Shown here piece by piece: positions 1 to 8,623 of a stretch of DNA of 64,000 nt. Source of the stretch: Salinisphaera sp. Q1T1-3 (GTDB taxonomy: Bacteria > Pseudomonadota > Gammaproteobacteria > Nevskiales > Salinisphaeraceae); NCBI RefSeq assembly GCF_003602005.1, contig NZ_QZWD01000010.1, positions 62,001 to 126,000 on the forward strand. Reading direction: 5' to 3'. The notes beneath the pieces are model-generated. The model searched no databases, was not told the DNA's origin, and worked only from the letters and a program-made list of their open reading frames with translations. Position numbers and translations under genes: made by a program. The stretch's first letter is position 1. Each line of letters starts with the position of its first letter.

Positions 1-2062
1 GATCCACGCCGACGAGTGCGTCGTCGGCGCGCAGATCGATGGCGATGATGCCGTTGGTGCGCGGGCGCGAGAACTGCTCCAGCGCCGTCTTCTTCACGGT
101 GCCGTTGCGGGTGGCAAAGAAGACGTTCTCGCCGGTCGCGAAGTCCTTGATCGGCAGCACCTGGCTGATCCGCTCGTCCGCCTCCAGCGGCAACAGATTG
201 ACGATCGGCTTGCCACGCGCCCCGCGACCGACGCTCGGCAACTCGTAGACCTTGAGCCAGTAGGCCTTGCCATACGAGGAAAAGCACAGGAGCGTGTCGT
301 GGGTATGCGTGACCCATAGCTTCTCGATGAAGTCCGCGTCCTTGGTCGTGGTCGCCGACTTGCCACGTCCGCCGCGGCGCTGGGCGCGATAGGCATCCAG
401 CGGCTGGCTCTTCACATAGCCTTCATGCGTGAGCGTGACAACCACATCCTCCGGCGAGATCAGATCGGCCGTGGTCAGGTCGAGATGATGGTCGAGAATC
501 TGAGTCGCCCGGGTATCGCCGTATTCATCACGGATCGCGACCAGCTCGTCACGGATGACTTCGAACAGGCGAGCCATCGAGGAGAGGATCTCGATATAGT
601 CGGCGATGTCGTCGAGAAGCTTTTCGAACTCCTCGATGATCTTGTCCTGTTCGAGCCCCGTCAGACGGTGTAGACGCAGATCCAGAATCGCCTGTGCCTG
701 TGTTTCGGTCAGCCGGTAGCGCGTCTGATCCAGCAGGCCGTATTCACGCGCCAGATCCGCCGGACGCGAGGCATCGGCGCCGGCACGCTCGAGCATGCTG
801 TTGACCTGACCGGGAGCCCACACGCGACCGATCAGCCCTTCCCGGGCCTCGGCCGGGCTGGAGGCGGCCCGAATCAATGCGATCACTTCATCGATATTGG
901 CCAGCGCCACGGCCAGCCCTTCGAGCACATGGGCACGCGCTCGTGCCTTGGCGAGATCGTACTGCGTCCGGCGTGTGACGACCTCGCGCCGGTGACGAAT
1001 GAACGCCTCCAGCATCTGCTTCAGATTAAGCGTGCGCGGCTGGCCGTCGTCGAGCGCGACCATGTTGATGCCGAACACGGTCTGCATCTGGCTGTGTCGA
1101 TACAGATTGTTGAGCACGACCTCGGGCGTCTCACCGCGACGCAGCTCGATCACCATGCGCATGCCGTCCTTGTCGGACTCGTCGCGCAGTTCGGTGATGC
1201 CCTCGATGCGTTTGTCCTTGACCAGCTCGGCGATCTTTTCCAGCAGCCGGGCCTTGTTGACCTGATACGGCAGCTCGGTGACGACGATCGCCTGCTTGCC
1301 ACGCTCGTCGATGTCCTCGAAATGGGCACGCGCGCGGATATGAATCCGGCCACGACCGGTCTCGTAGGCCTCGCGAATGCCGTCGGCGCCGTTGATGATG
1401 CCGGCGGTCGGAAAGTCCGGGCCTGGCATGTGCGCCATCAGCTGGGCGATCGTCACGTCCTCGTCGTCGATGACGGCCAGGCAGGCGTTGATAATCTCGC
1501 GGATATTGTGCGGCGGGATGTTCGTGGCCATGCCGACGGCGATACCGGTCCCGCCGTTGACCAGCAGGTTGGGCAGACGCGTCGGCAGCACCGCCGGCTC
1601 GGATTCCGATTCATCGTAGTTCGGAATGAAATCGACGGTGTCCTTGCCGATGTCGGCCAACAGCTCGTGTGCCAGCTTGGCCATGCGAACTTCGGTGTAA
1701 CGCATGGCCGCCGGCGCATCGCCGTCGATCGAGCCGAAGTTGCCCTGGCCATCGACCAGGACATAGCGCATGGAGAAATCCTGGGCCATGCGCACGATCG
1801 TGTCGTAGACGGCCGAATCGCCATGCGGATGATATTTACCGATGACGTCGCCGACCACACGCGCCGATTTCTTGTACGGCCGGTTCCAGTCATTGGACAG
1901 TTCAGCCATGGCATAGAGCACGCGGCGATGCACGGGCTTCAAGCCATCGCGCACGTCGGGCAGCGCGCGCCCCACGATCACGCTCATGGCGTAGTCGAGA
2001 TACGACTGGCGCATCTCGTCTTCGAGGTTAATCGACAGGATCTCTTTTGCGACGTCGGCCAT
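1..2062 (-). CDS. gyrA: DNA gyrase subunit A (3' end cut off by window edge)
   Basis: Catalytic subunit of gyrase, the type II topoisomerase that introduces negative supercoils with GyrB. The protein starts MADVAKEIL and stays open to the window edge, giving about 687 residues; the last part of the C-terminal beta-pinwheel is missing. The motif [17 protein letters not shown] puts Ser83 and Asp87 at the same positions as in E. coli, and the active-site tyrosine is Y122 in AAMRYTE. The GyrA-box QRRGGRG lies near residue 560. It is transcribed away from mtaD, and the 547 bp between them must hold both promoters. Sequence identification is unambiguous. Confidence 0.98.
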   Translation of the reverse strand, partial: MADVAKEILSINLEDEMRQSYLDYAMSVIVGRALPDVRDGLKPVHRRVLYAMAELSNDWNRPYKKSARVVGDVIGKYHPHGDSAVYDTIVRMAQDFSMRYVLVDGQGNFGSIDGDAPAAMRYTEVRMAKLAHELLADIGKDTVDFIPNYDESESEPAVLPTRLPNLLVNGGTGIAVGMATNIPPHNIREIINACLAVIDDEDVTIAQLMAHMPGPDFPTAGIINGADGIREAYETGRGRIHIRARAHFEDIDERGKQAIVVTELPYQVNKARLLEKIAELVKDKRIEGITELRDESDKDGMRMVIELRRGETPEVVLNNLYRHSQMQTVFGINMVALDDGQPRTLNLKQMLEAFIRHRREVVTRRTQYDLAKARARAHVLEGLAVALANIDEVIALIRAASSPAEAREGLIGRVWAPGQVNSMLERAGADASRPADLAREYGLLDQTRYRLTETQAQAILDLRLHRLTGLEQDKIIEEFEKLLDDIADYIEILSSMARLFEVIRDELVAIRDEYGDTRATQILDHHLDLTTADLISPEDVVVTLTHEGYVKSQPLDAYRAQRRGGRGKSATTTKDADFIEKLWVTHTHDTLLCFSSYGKAYWLKVYELPSVGRGARGKPIVNLLPLEADERISQVLPIKDFATGENVFFATRNGTVKKTALEQFSRPRTNGIIAIDLRADDALVGVD

Positions 2063-2609
2063 AGATCGATTCGTTTCGGGTCGCGCGCATGACCACCGGC
2101 CGCCCCTCCCGGACCGGAGACGGAACCCGCTCCGGCGGGCCCGACGAGGGCATTACGCTAAGCCGCGCATCCTAGCACACCCGGGCCCGGAAACCGGAGC
2201 TTTCAGGGCTTGTCCGGTGCGCCGCCCGGTATCCGGTCAGCCATGGCTCGACCGGGCGTTGTGATCTCGTCTGCGCTGCGCGCCTGATCCAGCCCATCGG
2301 CGGGCTGCCATACCCGCCGACAACGGGCCCGAACCGCTCGCCCCGGGTTGTCTCCTGGCGATACGGGCATCGGGCCCGTCCCACCCCGGTCCATGCACGA
2401 CGACGAGGCCATCTCGACAGGTGCCGCCGGATCGGGCTCGCTCGATGATCTGGCCGTGTGTCGCCACAGGGCGCCCAGCGTTCCGAGCCGGCATAGCGCG
2501 CTGAGCGCGCCAACGCGGCGCTCGAACGACACATCAACAGCCCCTAGAATGCAGCCAAACCCGAATTCGTCGACGACGGCCATCTTTGTGCCCGGTGCGG
2601 CGACCTGCC
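2063..2609. other. gyrA-mtaD divergent intergenic region
   Basis: This 547 bp region separates the divergent gyrA and mtaD genes. The short ORFs in it are GC-rich, overlap on both strands and resemble no family I know. The only clear structure is the right end of the dispersed repeat family at 2510-2544. I did not find a convincing promoter or terminator by eye. Confidence 0.6.
2510..2544. repeat. relic right end of the dispersed TIR element (copy E)
   Basis: About 35 bp match the right end of copy B almost perfectly (two differences), including CTCGAACGA and ACATCAACAG, and are followed by TA at 2545-2546 as in the better copies. I could not align the rest of the element to the left, so this looks like a decayed remnant lying 65 bp upstream of mtaD. 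Confidence 0.65.
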
Positions 2610-3956
2610 ATGGAATCCATCGATACTCTCATTCGGGCGCGCTGGATCGCGCCCATGCACGGACAAGAGCGCGTACTGACCGATCACGCGGTGGCCATAC
2701 GCCACGGCGTGATCGAGGCGATCTGCCCCATCGAGACCGCGGACGCGCGCTATCAGGCCGACGAAATCGTCGATCTGAGCACTGATCATCTGCTGATCCC
2801 GGGGCTGATCAATGCCCACACGCACGCTGCCATGAACCCGATGCGCGGGATCGCCAACGACAAGCCGCTGATGCCCTGGCTGACCGAACATATCTGGCCC
2901 ATCGAAAGCGCCGAGATGTCCCAGGCCTATGTCAGCGACGGCGTCGACCTCGCCATGGCAGAAATGATCCGGTGCGGAACGACCTGCTTCAACGACATGT
3001 ATTTCTTTCCCGATGTGGCCGCGGCCCGCATCGATGCCGCCGGCATGCGCGCGACCCTGGGCATGATCGTGATCGATTTCCCGAGTGTCTGGGCGGCCGA
3101 GCCCGCGGAATATCTGGACAAGGGGCTGGCACTGCGCGATGCATGGCGCCACCACGACCGCATCAGCACCGTGTTTGCGCCCCATGCGCCCTACACCGTC
3201 TCGGACGAACCGTTACGCAAGGTGCGGACCTACGCCGACGAAATGGAACTGCGCGTACACATGCACGTCCATGAAACCGTCGACGAAGTCGATGACAGCT
3301 GCGACAAGCACGGGATGCGGCCGCTCGCCCGGCTCGATGCGCTCGGCCTTGTCAATCCTGGCCTGCTCGCCGTGCACATGACACAGATCACCGACGACGA
3401 AATCGCGCGCTGTGCCGCGGCCGGCATACATGTGGTGCATTCACCGGAGTCCAACCTGAAGCTCGCCAGTGGACTGTGTCCGGTGCAGAAGCTTCTCGAT
3501 GCCGGCATCAACGTGGCACTCGGCACGGACAGCGTGGCCTCGAACAACGACCTCGATATGCTCGGCGAAATGCGCACGGCCGCCCTGATCGGCAAGGTCG
3601 CGGCCAATGATGCTGCCGCCATTCCGGCCGACACGGCCCTGGCCATGGCGACGATCAACGGCGCACGTGCGCTGGGCATCGATGACCGTACCGGCAGCCT
3701 GGCCCCGGGCAAGATGGCCGATCTCGCCGCGATCGACCTGTCCGACCTCGAAACCCGACCGGTATTCGATCCGATCGGCGCCCTGGTCTACAGCGCAACC
3801 CGCGACCAGGTTACCGATACCTGGGTCGACGGGCGGCCCCTGATGCGCGATCGTCGCCTGACCACGCTGGATGCAGCCGATCTTTCTCGCAGCGTCGATG
3901 CATGGCAGCAGCGACTCGCGCGATACGCGCCGAGTGCGGATGGACGCTCTGTGTAA
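2610..3956 (+). CDS. mtaD: 5-methylthioadenosine/S-adenosylhomocysteine deaminase-type amidohydrolase
   Basis: Metal-dependent hydrolase of the TRZ/ATZ family. It probably deaminates 5'-methylthioadenosine and/or S-adenosylhomocysteine to the inosyl compounds in purine/methionine salvage. At 448 aa it has the usual length. Visible motifs are the metal-binding HTH (H70, H72) in INAHTHAAMN, PHAPYTVSDE, the second metal region MHVHET, and GTDSVASNNDLDM near the C-terminus. The ATG at 2610 is preferred over an in-frame TTG at 2586 because it starts at the expected N-terminus. Pseudomonads have mtaD next to ubiG near gyrA, usually with mtnA; mtnA is absent here. Confidence 0.9.
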   Translation: MESIDTLIRARWIAPMHGQERVLTDHAVAIRHGVIEAICPIETADARYQADEIVDLSTDHLLIPGLINAHTHAAMNPMRGIANDKPLMPWLTEHIWPIESAEMSQAYVSDGVDLAMAEMIRCGTTCFNDMYFFPDVAAARIDAAGMRATLGMIVIDFPSVWAAEPAEYLDKGLALRDAWRHHDRISTVFAPHAPYTVSDEPLRKVRTYADEMELRVHMHVHETVDEVDDSCDKHGMRPLARLDALGLVNPGLLAVHMTQITDDEIARCAAAGIHVVHSPESNLKLASGLCPVQKLLDAGINVALGTDSVASNNDLDMLGEMRTAALIGKVAANDAAAIPADTALAMATINGARALGIDDRTGSLAPGKMADLAAIDLSDLETRPVFDPIGALVYSATRDQVTDTWVDGRPLMRDRRLTTLDAADLSRSVDAWQQRLARYAPSADGRSV

Positions 3957-4005
3957 ACATCTGCCAGCCTCGACATATACGCGAATTTTCACAAAAGGAA
4001 CGGAC

Positions 4006-5010
4006 GTGGCAGGCATCAGATCGGTCGGGCGGCGCCTATACAGGAAAGTGGCCGGCGCGGAGCACAGCATCCCGGCGTGGCGCGGCAAGGCCTCGCGCGC
4101 GCATCAGTCCATTCCCTTTCGACAGCTGCGCGTGACAGCACACGCCGAGCGGCTGCGTCATCGCGGCCGACATCGACAGGTGGAATCGTTCGTGCAGTTC
4201 GCGGGTTTCCCGCGCTCCGGCCATTCGCTCATCGGCGCGATCATCGATGCCCACCCCGAGGCACGAATCGCCCACGAACTGGATGCGATGGGGCTCATCG
4301 ATCGTGGCTTTTCGCTGGCCTCCGTCATGGCCCTCGTCGATCGACACTGCGATGCGTTCAACCAGAGCGGGCGCTGGTGGAACGGCTTCTGCTATGCGAT
4401 GCCCGGCGGCCGCCACGAACGGCTGGAGCGTCCGCGTCTCTACGGCGACAAGAAAGGCGATCTGGCCCTGCGCCGCATGGCCGCCGATCCGACATTACGC
4501 GAGCGCCTGGCCAACCGCCGCGGCCCGCCAAGGCGCTGGATCTGCGTACTGCGCAATCCGTACGACAATATCGCGACGATGTCGCTAAGGCAGAATCGCA
4601 CATACGACGCGCTGCGCACCCGAGGCCTTGATTCCGCGGCATTCCAGCAGGAACTGTCGGCTCATCAGGCCGACGGGCGTATCGCGCGTGAAGCCGAGAC
4701 CGCGCAGATCGATGAATACGCACGCCTGTGCGATGCCTTGAGCGACCTGCTCGCCATCACCCCCGCACATGATTGGCACGTGCTCACGCACGAGCGTCTC
4801 ATCGAATCGCCGGCCGATACGTTGAAGGCACTGTTCGGTTTTCTGGCCCTGGATGACGCCGCAATCGATGTCGAACGTCTGGCCGGCGTGGTGCATCGCA
4901 AGGCCAACGAAACGCGACATCAGGTCGCCTGGTCCGACGAGGCCCGGGCGCGAGTCGAAGCACTGATCAACACGCACGCTTTTCTTTCGCCTTACCGCGA
5001 CGGCCGCTGA
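4006..5010 (+). CDS. sulfotransferase family protein
   Basis: Probable PAPS-dependent sulfotransferase of 334 aa. The 5'-phosphosulfate loop is GFPRSGHSLIG near residues 67-77, and the 3'-phosphate-binding region is LRNPYDNIATMSLR near residue 190. The open frame extends upstream into mtaD. The GTG at 4006 is chosen because AAAAGGA lies a few bases upstream and it follows the mtaD stop by 49 bp. The first 55 residues are very basic. There is no signal peptide or membrane segment, so it is likely cytosolic. The acceptor is unknown; a lipid or carbohydrate are both possible. It separates mtaD from ubiG, which are usually close, suggesting insertion into the cluster. Confidence 0.8.
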   Translation: MAGIRSVGRRLYRKVAGAEHSIPAWRGKASRAHQSIPFRQLRVTAHAERLRHRGRHRQVESFVQFAGFPRSGHSLIGAIIDAHPEARIAHELDAMGLIDRGFSLASVMALVDRHCDAFNQSGRWWNGFCYAMPGGRHERLERPRLYGDKKGDLALRRMAADPTLRERLANRRGPPRRWICVLRNPYDNIATMSLRQNRTYDALRTRGLDSAAFQQELSAHQADGRIAREAETAQIDEYARLCDALSDLLAITPAHDWHVLTHERLIESPADTLKALFGFLALDDAAIDVERLAGVVHRKANETRHQVAWSDEARARVEALINTHAFLSPYRDGR

Positions 5011-5152
5011 CCCGGTCAGGGCATCGATGCCGGCTCGATAATCGCGAGCGTTCGGATACGAGCCGTACTCAGACCGCGTACCAGCGCGTTGTGTCGGCAC
5101 GGCCCGCATGCGAATCTCTCAGCCAGTTCATTGCGCTTTGTAACGTGACCCC

Positions 5153-5854
5153 ATGCCCTCCGATCAGAAATCCGAACTGAACAAATTCGATGCCATGGCC
5201 GCCACGTGGTGGGATCCGGACGGCGATATGCGTCCGCTGCATGACATCAATCCGCTGCGCTGTGCCTATATCGATCGACGCGCAGGCCTGAAGGGCAAGC
5301 GGGTGCTCGATGTCGGCTGCGGCGCGGGGGTACTCTCGGAGGCCATGGCGCGCCGCGGCGCCCGGGTCACCGGCATCGACCTGGCCGGCGACACCGTCGA
5401 GGCAGCGAAACGACACGCCGCCCAGTCGGATCTGTCGATCGATTACCGCGTAATCTCCTCGCGCGATCTGGCAGCCGAGATGGCCGGGGCCTTCGATATC
5501 GTCGTGGCCTACGAAATGCTTGAACATGTCGATGAACCCGGCAACGTCGTCGGCGACTGTGCCCTGCTCACCGCCGCTGGCGGCGATCTGTTCTTCTCGA
5601 CGATCAACCGCAACCCCTTGTCCTGGGCGCTGGCGATCGGCGGCGCCGAATACGTGCTCGGCCTTCTGCCGCGCGGCACGCACGAATACGCCAAGCTCAT
5701 CAAACCGGCCGAACTGTCCCATTGGTGCCGCACGTCGGGTCTCGACGTGCGCGATCTCACCGGCATGCGCTACAACCCGCTGTCACGCAACGCCACACTC
5801 GGGCATCGGCCGGATGTCAACTACTTCATCCATGCCGAAAAGCCGAGCGCCTGA
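5153..5854 (+). CDS. ubiG: ubiquinone biosynthesis O-methyltransferase UbiG
   Basis: SAM-dependent methyltransferase that carries out the two O-methylations in ubiquinone synthesis. It is 233 aa, normal for UbiG. The N-terminus has the family hallmark FDAMAATWWDPDGDMRPLHDIN, and motif I is VLDVGCGAGVLSE near residues 50-62. The C-terminal part includes NPLSRNATLGHRPDVNYF, typical of the family. The downstream phosphatase overlaps its 3' end, so the two are very likely cotranscribed. Confidence 0.95.
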   Translation: MPSDQKSELNKFDAMAATWWDPDGDMRPLHDINPLRCAYIDRRAGLKGKRVLDVGCGAGVLSEAMARRGARVTGIDLAGDTVEAAKRHAAQSDLSIDYRVISSRDLAAEMAGAFDIVVAYEMLEHVDEPGNVVGDCALLTAAGGDLFFSTINRNPLSWALAIGGAEYVLGLLPRGTHEYAKLIKPAELSHWCRTSGLDVRDLTGMRYNPLSRNATLGHRPDVNYFIHAEKPSA

Positions 5855-6536
5855 CGTGGGCGCCCCATCCTCGCGCGCGGTTCTGTTCGACCTCGACGGG
5901 ACCGTCGTCGATACCGCCCCCGATCTGGCTGGCGCAGCCAACGACATGCGGGCGCGACGCGGGCTGGCGGCGCGCCCGATCGATGCGATGGCGCCGATGT
6001 GTTCCTACGGCGGCCGCGGCATGCTCGCCGCGGCCTTCGATATCGCGCCCGGAGCACCCGACTACGATGCGATGTACGACGAGTTCATCACCACCTATGC
6101 CCAGCGCATGACCCGGGCCTCCTACCCCTATACCGGCATGCGCGCCCTGCTCACCGATCTGGCCGATGACGGCGTGCGCTGGGGTATCGTGACGAACAAG
6201 CCGGAGCGCCTGGCCGTGCCGCTGATCGCACATCTGGCCTTCGAGCCCGCGCCGGGCTGTGTGATCGGTGGCGACACGGCCGGCGTCGCCAAGCCCGATC
6301 CGGCACCGATTCTGCTGGCCTGCGAGCGGATGGAGGTCGCGCCGACCGACTGTATCTACGTCGGCGACTCCGATCGCGATATCGCCGCCGGCCAGGCTGC
6401 TGGCATGCCCACGATCGCGGCCTGCTATGGCTATATTCCACCCGACGAATCACCGGCCGATTGGCCGGCCGAACGGCACGTCGAGTCGATTGCGGCGCTG
6501 GGTGAAGCCATCCAGTCTCTCTGGAAGTCTTACTGA
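5832..6536 (+). CDS. mupP: HAD-family phosphatase, MupP/Gph type (N-acetylmuramate-6-P or phosphoglycolate phosphatase)
   Basis: HAD-superfamily hydrolase with motif I FDLDGTVVDT (nucleophile Asp in DLDGT), motif II near IVTNKP, the lysine region GVAKPDPAP and motif III GDSDRDIAA. Many genomes call this gene gph. Its position directly after ubiG, and features such as GLAARP, GGRGMLAAAF and GYIPPDESP, match the MupP group, which dephosphorylates N-acetylmuramic acid 6-phosphate in peptidoglycan recycling. Substrate is therefore inferred from context. The start may be ATG 5832, overlapping ubiG by 23 bp (234 aa), or GTG 5856 right after the ubiG stop (226 aa, the commoner length). Confidence 0.8.
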   Translation: MPKSRAPDVGAPSSRAVLFDLDGTVVDTAPDLAGAANDMRARRGLAARPIDAMAPMCSYGGRGMLAAAFDIAPGAPDYDAMYDEFITTYAQRMTRASYPYTGMRALLTDLADDGVRWGIVTNKPERLAVPLIAHLAFEPAPGCVIGGDTAGVAKPDPAPILLACERMEVAPTDCIYVGDSDRDIAAGQAAGMPTIAACYGYIPPDESPADWPAERHVESIAALGEAIQSLWKSY

Positions 6537-7431
6537 GACATCAACCCGGACGGGCGGCAAGGTGATACGCGGCACGCATTGCGTGCGACACCCCGGCGAG
6601 CAAAATCATCAACGTATCGTCGCGGGATGGCGTGTCGCTCGCTGTCCGCCCGCCCCGGCGCCGAGCCCCGCGGTGCGGTACCCGCGCGTCCTCACCATCG
6701 GCACGGCAACGGTCTCTTTCATTTCGACACGAGGGCCTGTTGATGTGTCGTGCGAGTCCGCGCCCAGCGCGCCCTGACATTGACGAGGGGCGGCAAGACG
6801 AGGCGTCGCACGCACCGTGCAGCCATTCTGCACCCGCGGGCTACAACGCTGGATTGCCGTCGTGTTTTTGATTTTGGGGCGCTTGTCCCTTCGGGTTGGG
6901 CCGCCCATGGAAAATCGACGATGGGCGCCCGGCGGCGTCGCGAGCCTTGATCGTGGCACGCCACGATACGGCGACTCGCACCTTGCCGGACACACGGCGG
7001 TCTCTCGACGAAAAGGCACCCGAACGAAACATCAACAGGCCCTGGCCCCCTTGCCCTGCAGGCACGGCGTTGATATCGGGTGGGGTCAGCACGAGCGACG
7101 ACCGCCATGGGCCGGATGCCCGGCTCGCCCTTGGTCCGCCGCGCATGCCCGGTCTTGCCGAAACACGCCATCCCTCAAGTACTGGCACCCGATGATCGAC
7201 GCCCGGGCCCGCGCAGTGACCTATCCGCGGCCAGCCCAGCGCGAACTGGCACGCGAAATGGACGGCATCCGGCATCCGCTTTCCCCCGGGGCCATGAGCG
7301 TGGTGCATTGTCGGATATCACTCGATACACGGCAGCGTCGGTGGCCGTGTCATGCGCGGACGAAACCGGGCACACATCACGTCAACGATCGCGACGCCCG
7401 GCGAATCGCGGATATGGAACTCCTGATAAAC
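6537..7431. other. long intergenic region holding repeat copy A
   Basis: About 0.9 kb between the phosphatase and the toxin-antitoxin operon. It contains repeat copy A at 6733-7042. The flanks (6537-6732 and 7043-7431) carry only short ORFs on both strands that run through the repeat or have no recognisable family, so I call no gene. The last 60 bp turn AT-rich toward the antitoxin promoter. Confidence 0.55.
6733..7042 (+). repeat. dispersed TIR element, copy A (310 bp)
   Basis: Ends are inverted repeats: GGGCCTGTTGATGTGTCG on the left, and CGAAACATCAACAGGCCC on the right. The interior shares long identical blocks with copy D, including the block around GATTTTGGGGCGCTTGTCCC. It has a near-perfect palindrome at 6949-6968 (GATCGTGGC-AC-GCCACGATa) and a hairpin CGCCCAT...ATGGGCG near 6902-6926. 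Flanking dinucleotides are GA and TG, so the TA duplication seen in copies B and D has decayed. No transposase is encoded; it looks like a MITE-type element. Confidence 0.8.
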
Positions 7432-7470
7432 ATCACGTGATATTAAAAATATTTTGACGTATCATGTGAT
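7432..7470. promoter_or_regulatory. paired palindromes upstream of the toxin-antitoxin operon
   Basis: ATCACGTGAT at 7432-7441 is a perfect 10 bp palindrome, and ATCATGTGAT at 7461-7470 is the same site with one mismatch. They lie 29 bp apart, within an unusually AT-rich stretch just upstream of the ribosome-binding site (AACGGAGG, 7475-7482). This is the expected arrangement for operators bound by the antitoxin or toxin-antitoxin complex. The role is inferred from position and symmetry. Confidence 0.6.
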
Positions 7471-7487
7471 CGATAACGGAGGTTGCC

Positions 7488-7913
7488 ATGATGCATACCA
7501 ATGCCGCCGCCCGCCCTGCCTCGGCGCCAGAGACAACCGCCGACCAGGCCAATGCCGCCGTCAAGGCGGTTCTGCGCATCGCCGAACGATGGCAGCTCGG
7601 TGATGCCGATCTCGGCATTGCACTGGGCGGAGTCTCGGTCCCCACGATCACGCGCTGGCGCATGCGACTGCGACGCGGTCAGCCGACCGCCGCCCAGCTC
7701 GACCGGGATCGCATGGACCGCATCAGTTATCTGCTGGGGATCTACAAGGCTCTGCATATCCTGTTCCTCGACGAGACACAGGCCGACCGCTGGATTCATC
7801 GGCCGGTCGAGCTGCCCGGCATGGAAGGGCGTAGTGCGATCGAGGTGATCCGCGGCGGCAGCATGGACGACTTGCGCCATGTGCGACGCTTTCTCGACGG
7901 CTGGCGCGGTTGA
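7488..7913 (+). CDS. Xre/MbcA/ParS-family antitoxin of a RES-Xre system
   Basis: Antitoxin of 141 aa paired with the downstream RES-domain toxin. A helix-turn-helix-like segment lies around residues 36-65 (LGDADLGIALGG, TITRWRMRLRRG). The C-terminal 60-70 residues have the toxin-binding DUF2384 pattern: LLGIYKALHILF, then the ending DLRHVRRFLDGWRG. The start ATG at 7488 follows a strong AACGGAGG ribosome-binding site; ATG 7491 is the alternative. The gene's stop overlaps the toxin start, so translation is coupled. It probably represses its own operon through the palindromes upstream. Confidence 0.85.
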   Translation: MMHTNAAARPASAPETTADQANAAVKAVLRIAERWQLGDADLGIALGGVSVPTITRWRMRLRRGQPTAAQLDRDRMDRISYLLGIYKALHILFLDETQADRWIHRPVELPGMEGRSAIEVIRGGSMDDLRHVRRFLDGWRG

Positions 7914-8617
7914 TCGTGCCGGTCGCGGCACCGGAACAACTCCTTGTACGTCCGCTACCGTTCACGACGGTCCACCGGATCGTACCGAGTCGATTCCCGC
8001 CGGTCGGCATCTTCGATACGGTCGCAGACCCGGGCGACCTGGCCTTCATCCAGGCGCTGGAATCACGGACCAACGAGCGTCTGGCCGATCCGCTCGGCCA
8101 TATCGAGCTCGTCGCCCCGGACGATATCGTCACCGGCCCGGGCAGCACGCCCGTGATGGCGGCGTTCACGCACCCGAGCGTCTCCGGCTCCCGTTTTTCC
8201 GACGGCAGCTACGGCGTCTATTACGCCGGCGACAGCGAACAGGTCGCCATCGACGAAACCGTCCATCATCGTGAACGTTTCCTGCGCGCCAGCGGTGAGC
8301 CTGCCTGTGAAATCCAGATGCGCGCCTATGTCGGCACACTGTGCAAGCCGCTGCACGACGGCCTGGGCGACGTGCTGCCGGCCGCCGTGCGCCATGCCGA
8401 CGATTACACGCTGAGCCAGCGCTGGGGGGCGGCACTGCGCCGAGATGGTGCCTGGGGACTGGCTTATCCGTCGATCCGCTCGCCGGGCGGGCGGTGTGTC
8501 GCGCTGTTCCGGCCGCCGGCCATCGGGCGCGTCCACCAGAGCACGCATCTGCGCTACCGCTTCGACGGGCAGCGCATCAGCGGCGTATACGCCGTCGGCG
8601 ATTACCAGCCGCGCTGA
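7910..8617 (+). CDS. RES-domain toxin (NAD-degrading type)
   Basis: RES toxins form the catalytic half of Xre/RES modules and deplete cellular NAD+ or ADP-ribosylate targets. This 235 aa protein shows the family pattern: HRIVPSRF near the N-terminus, GSRFSDGSYGVYYAG centrally, the conserved Glu in IDETVHHRERF, and the late Ser in AYPSIRSPGG. These supply the R, E and S after which the domain is named. The start TTG at 7910 overlaps the antitoxin TGA; GTG 7916 is an alternative. All signature residues are present, so it is probably active when freed from the antitoxin. Confidence 0.87.
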   Translation: MIVPVAAPEQLLVRPLPFTTVHRIVPSRFPPVGIFDTVADPGDLAFIQALESRTNERLADPLGHIELVAPDDIVTGPGSTPVMAAFTHPSVSGSRFSDGSYGVYYAGDSEQVAIDETVHHRERFLRASGEPACEIQMRAYVGTLCKPLHDGLGDVLPAAVRHADDYTLSQRWGAALRRDGAWGLAYPSIRSPGGRCVALFRPPAIGRVHQSTHLRYRFDGQRISGVYAVGDYQPR

Positions 8618-8623
8618 TTCGAC

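Noticed and set aside
929-2092. Long plus-strand ORF of 387 aa across gyrA
   Set aside because: It is the antisense shadow of gyrA, and the minus frame encodes the conserved gyrase with all motifs.
6719-7308. Minus ORFs crossing repeat copy A
   Set aside because: They translate the repeat; the same peptide pieces recur at the other copies in different frames, so they reflect the repeat DNA rather than a protein.
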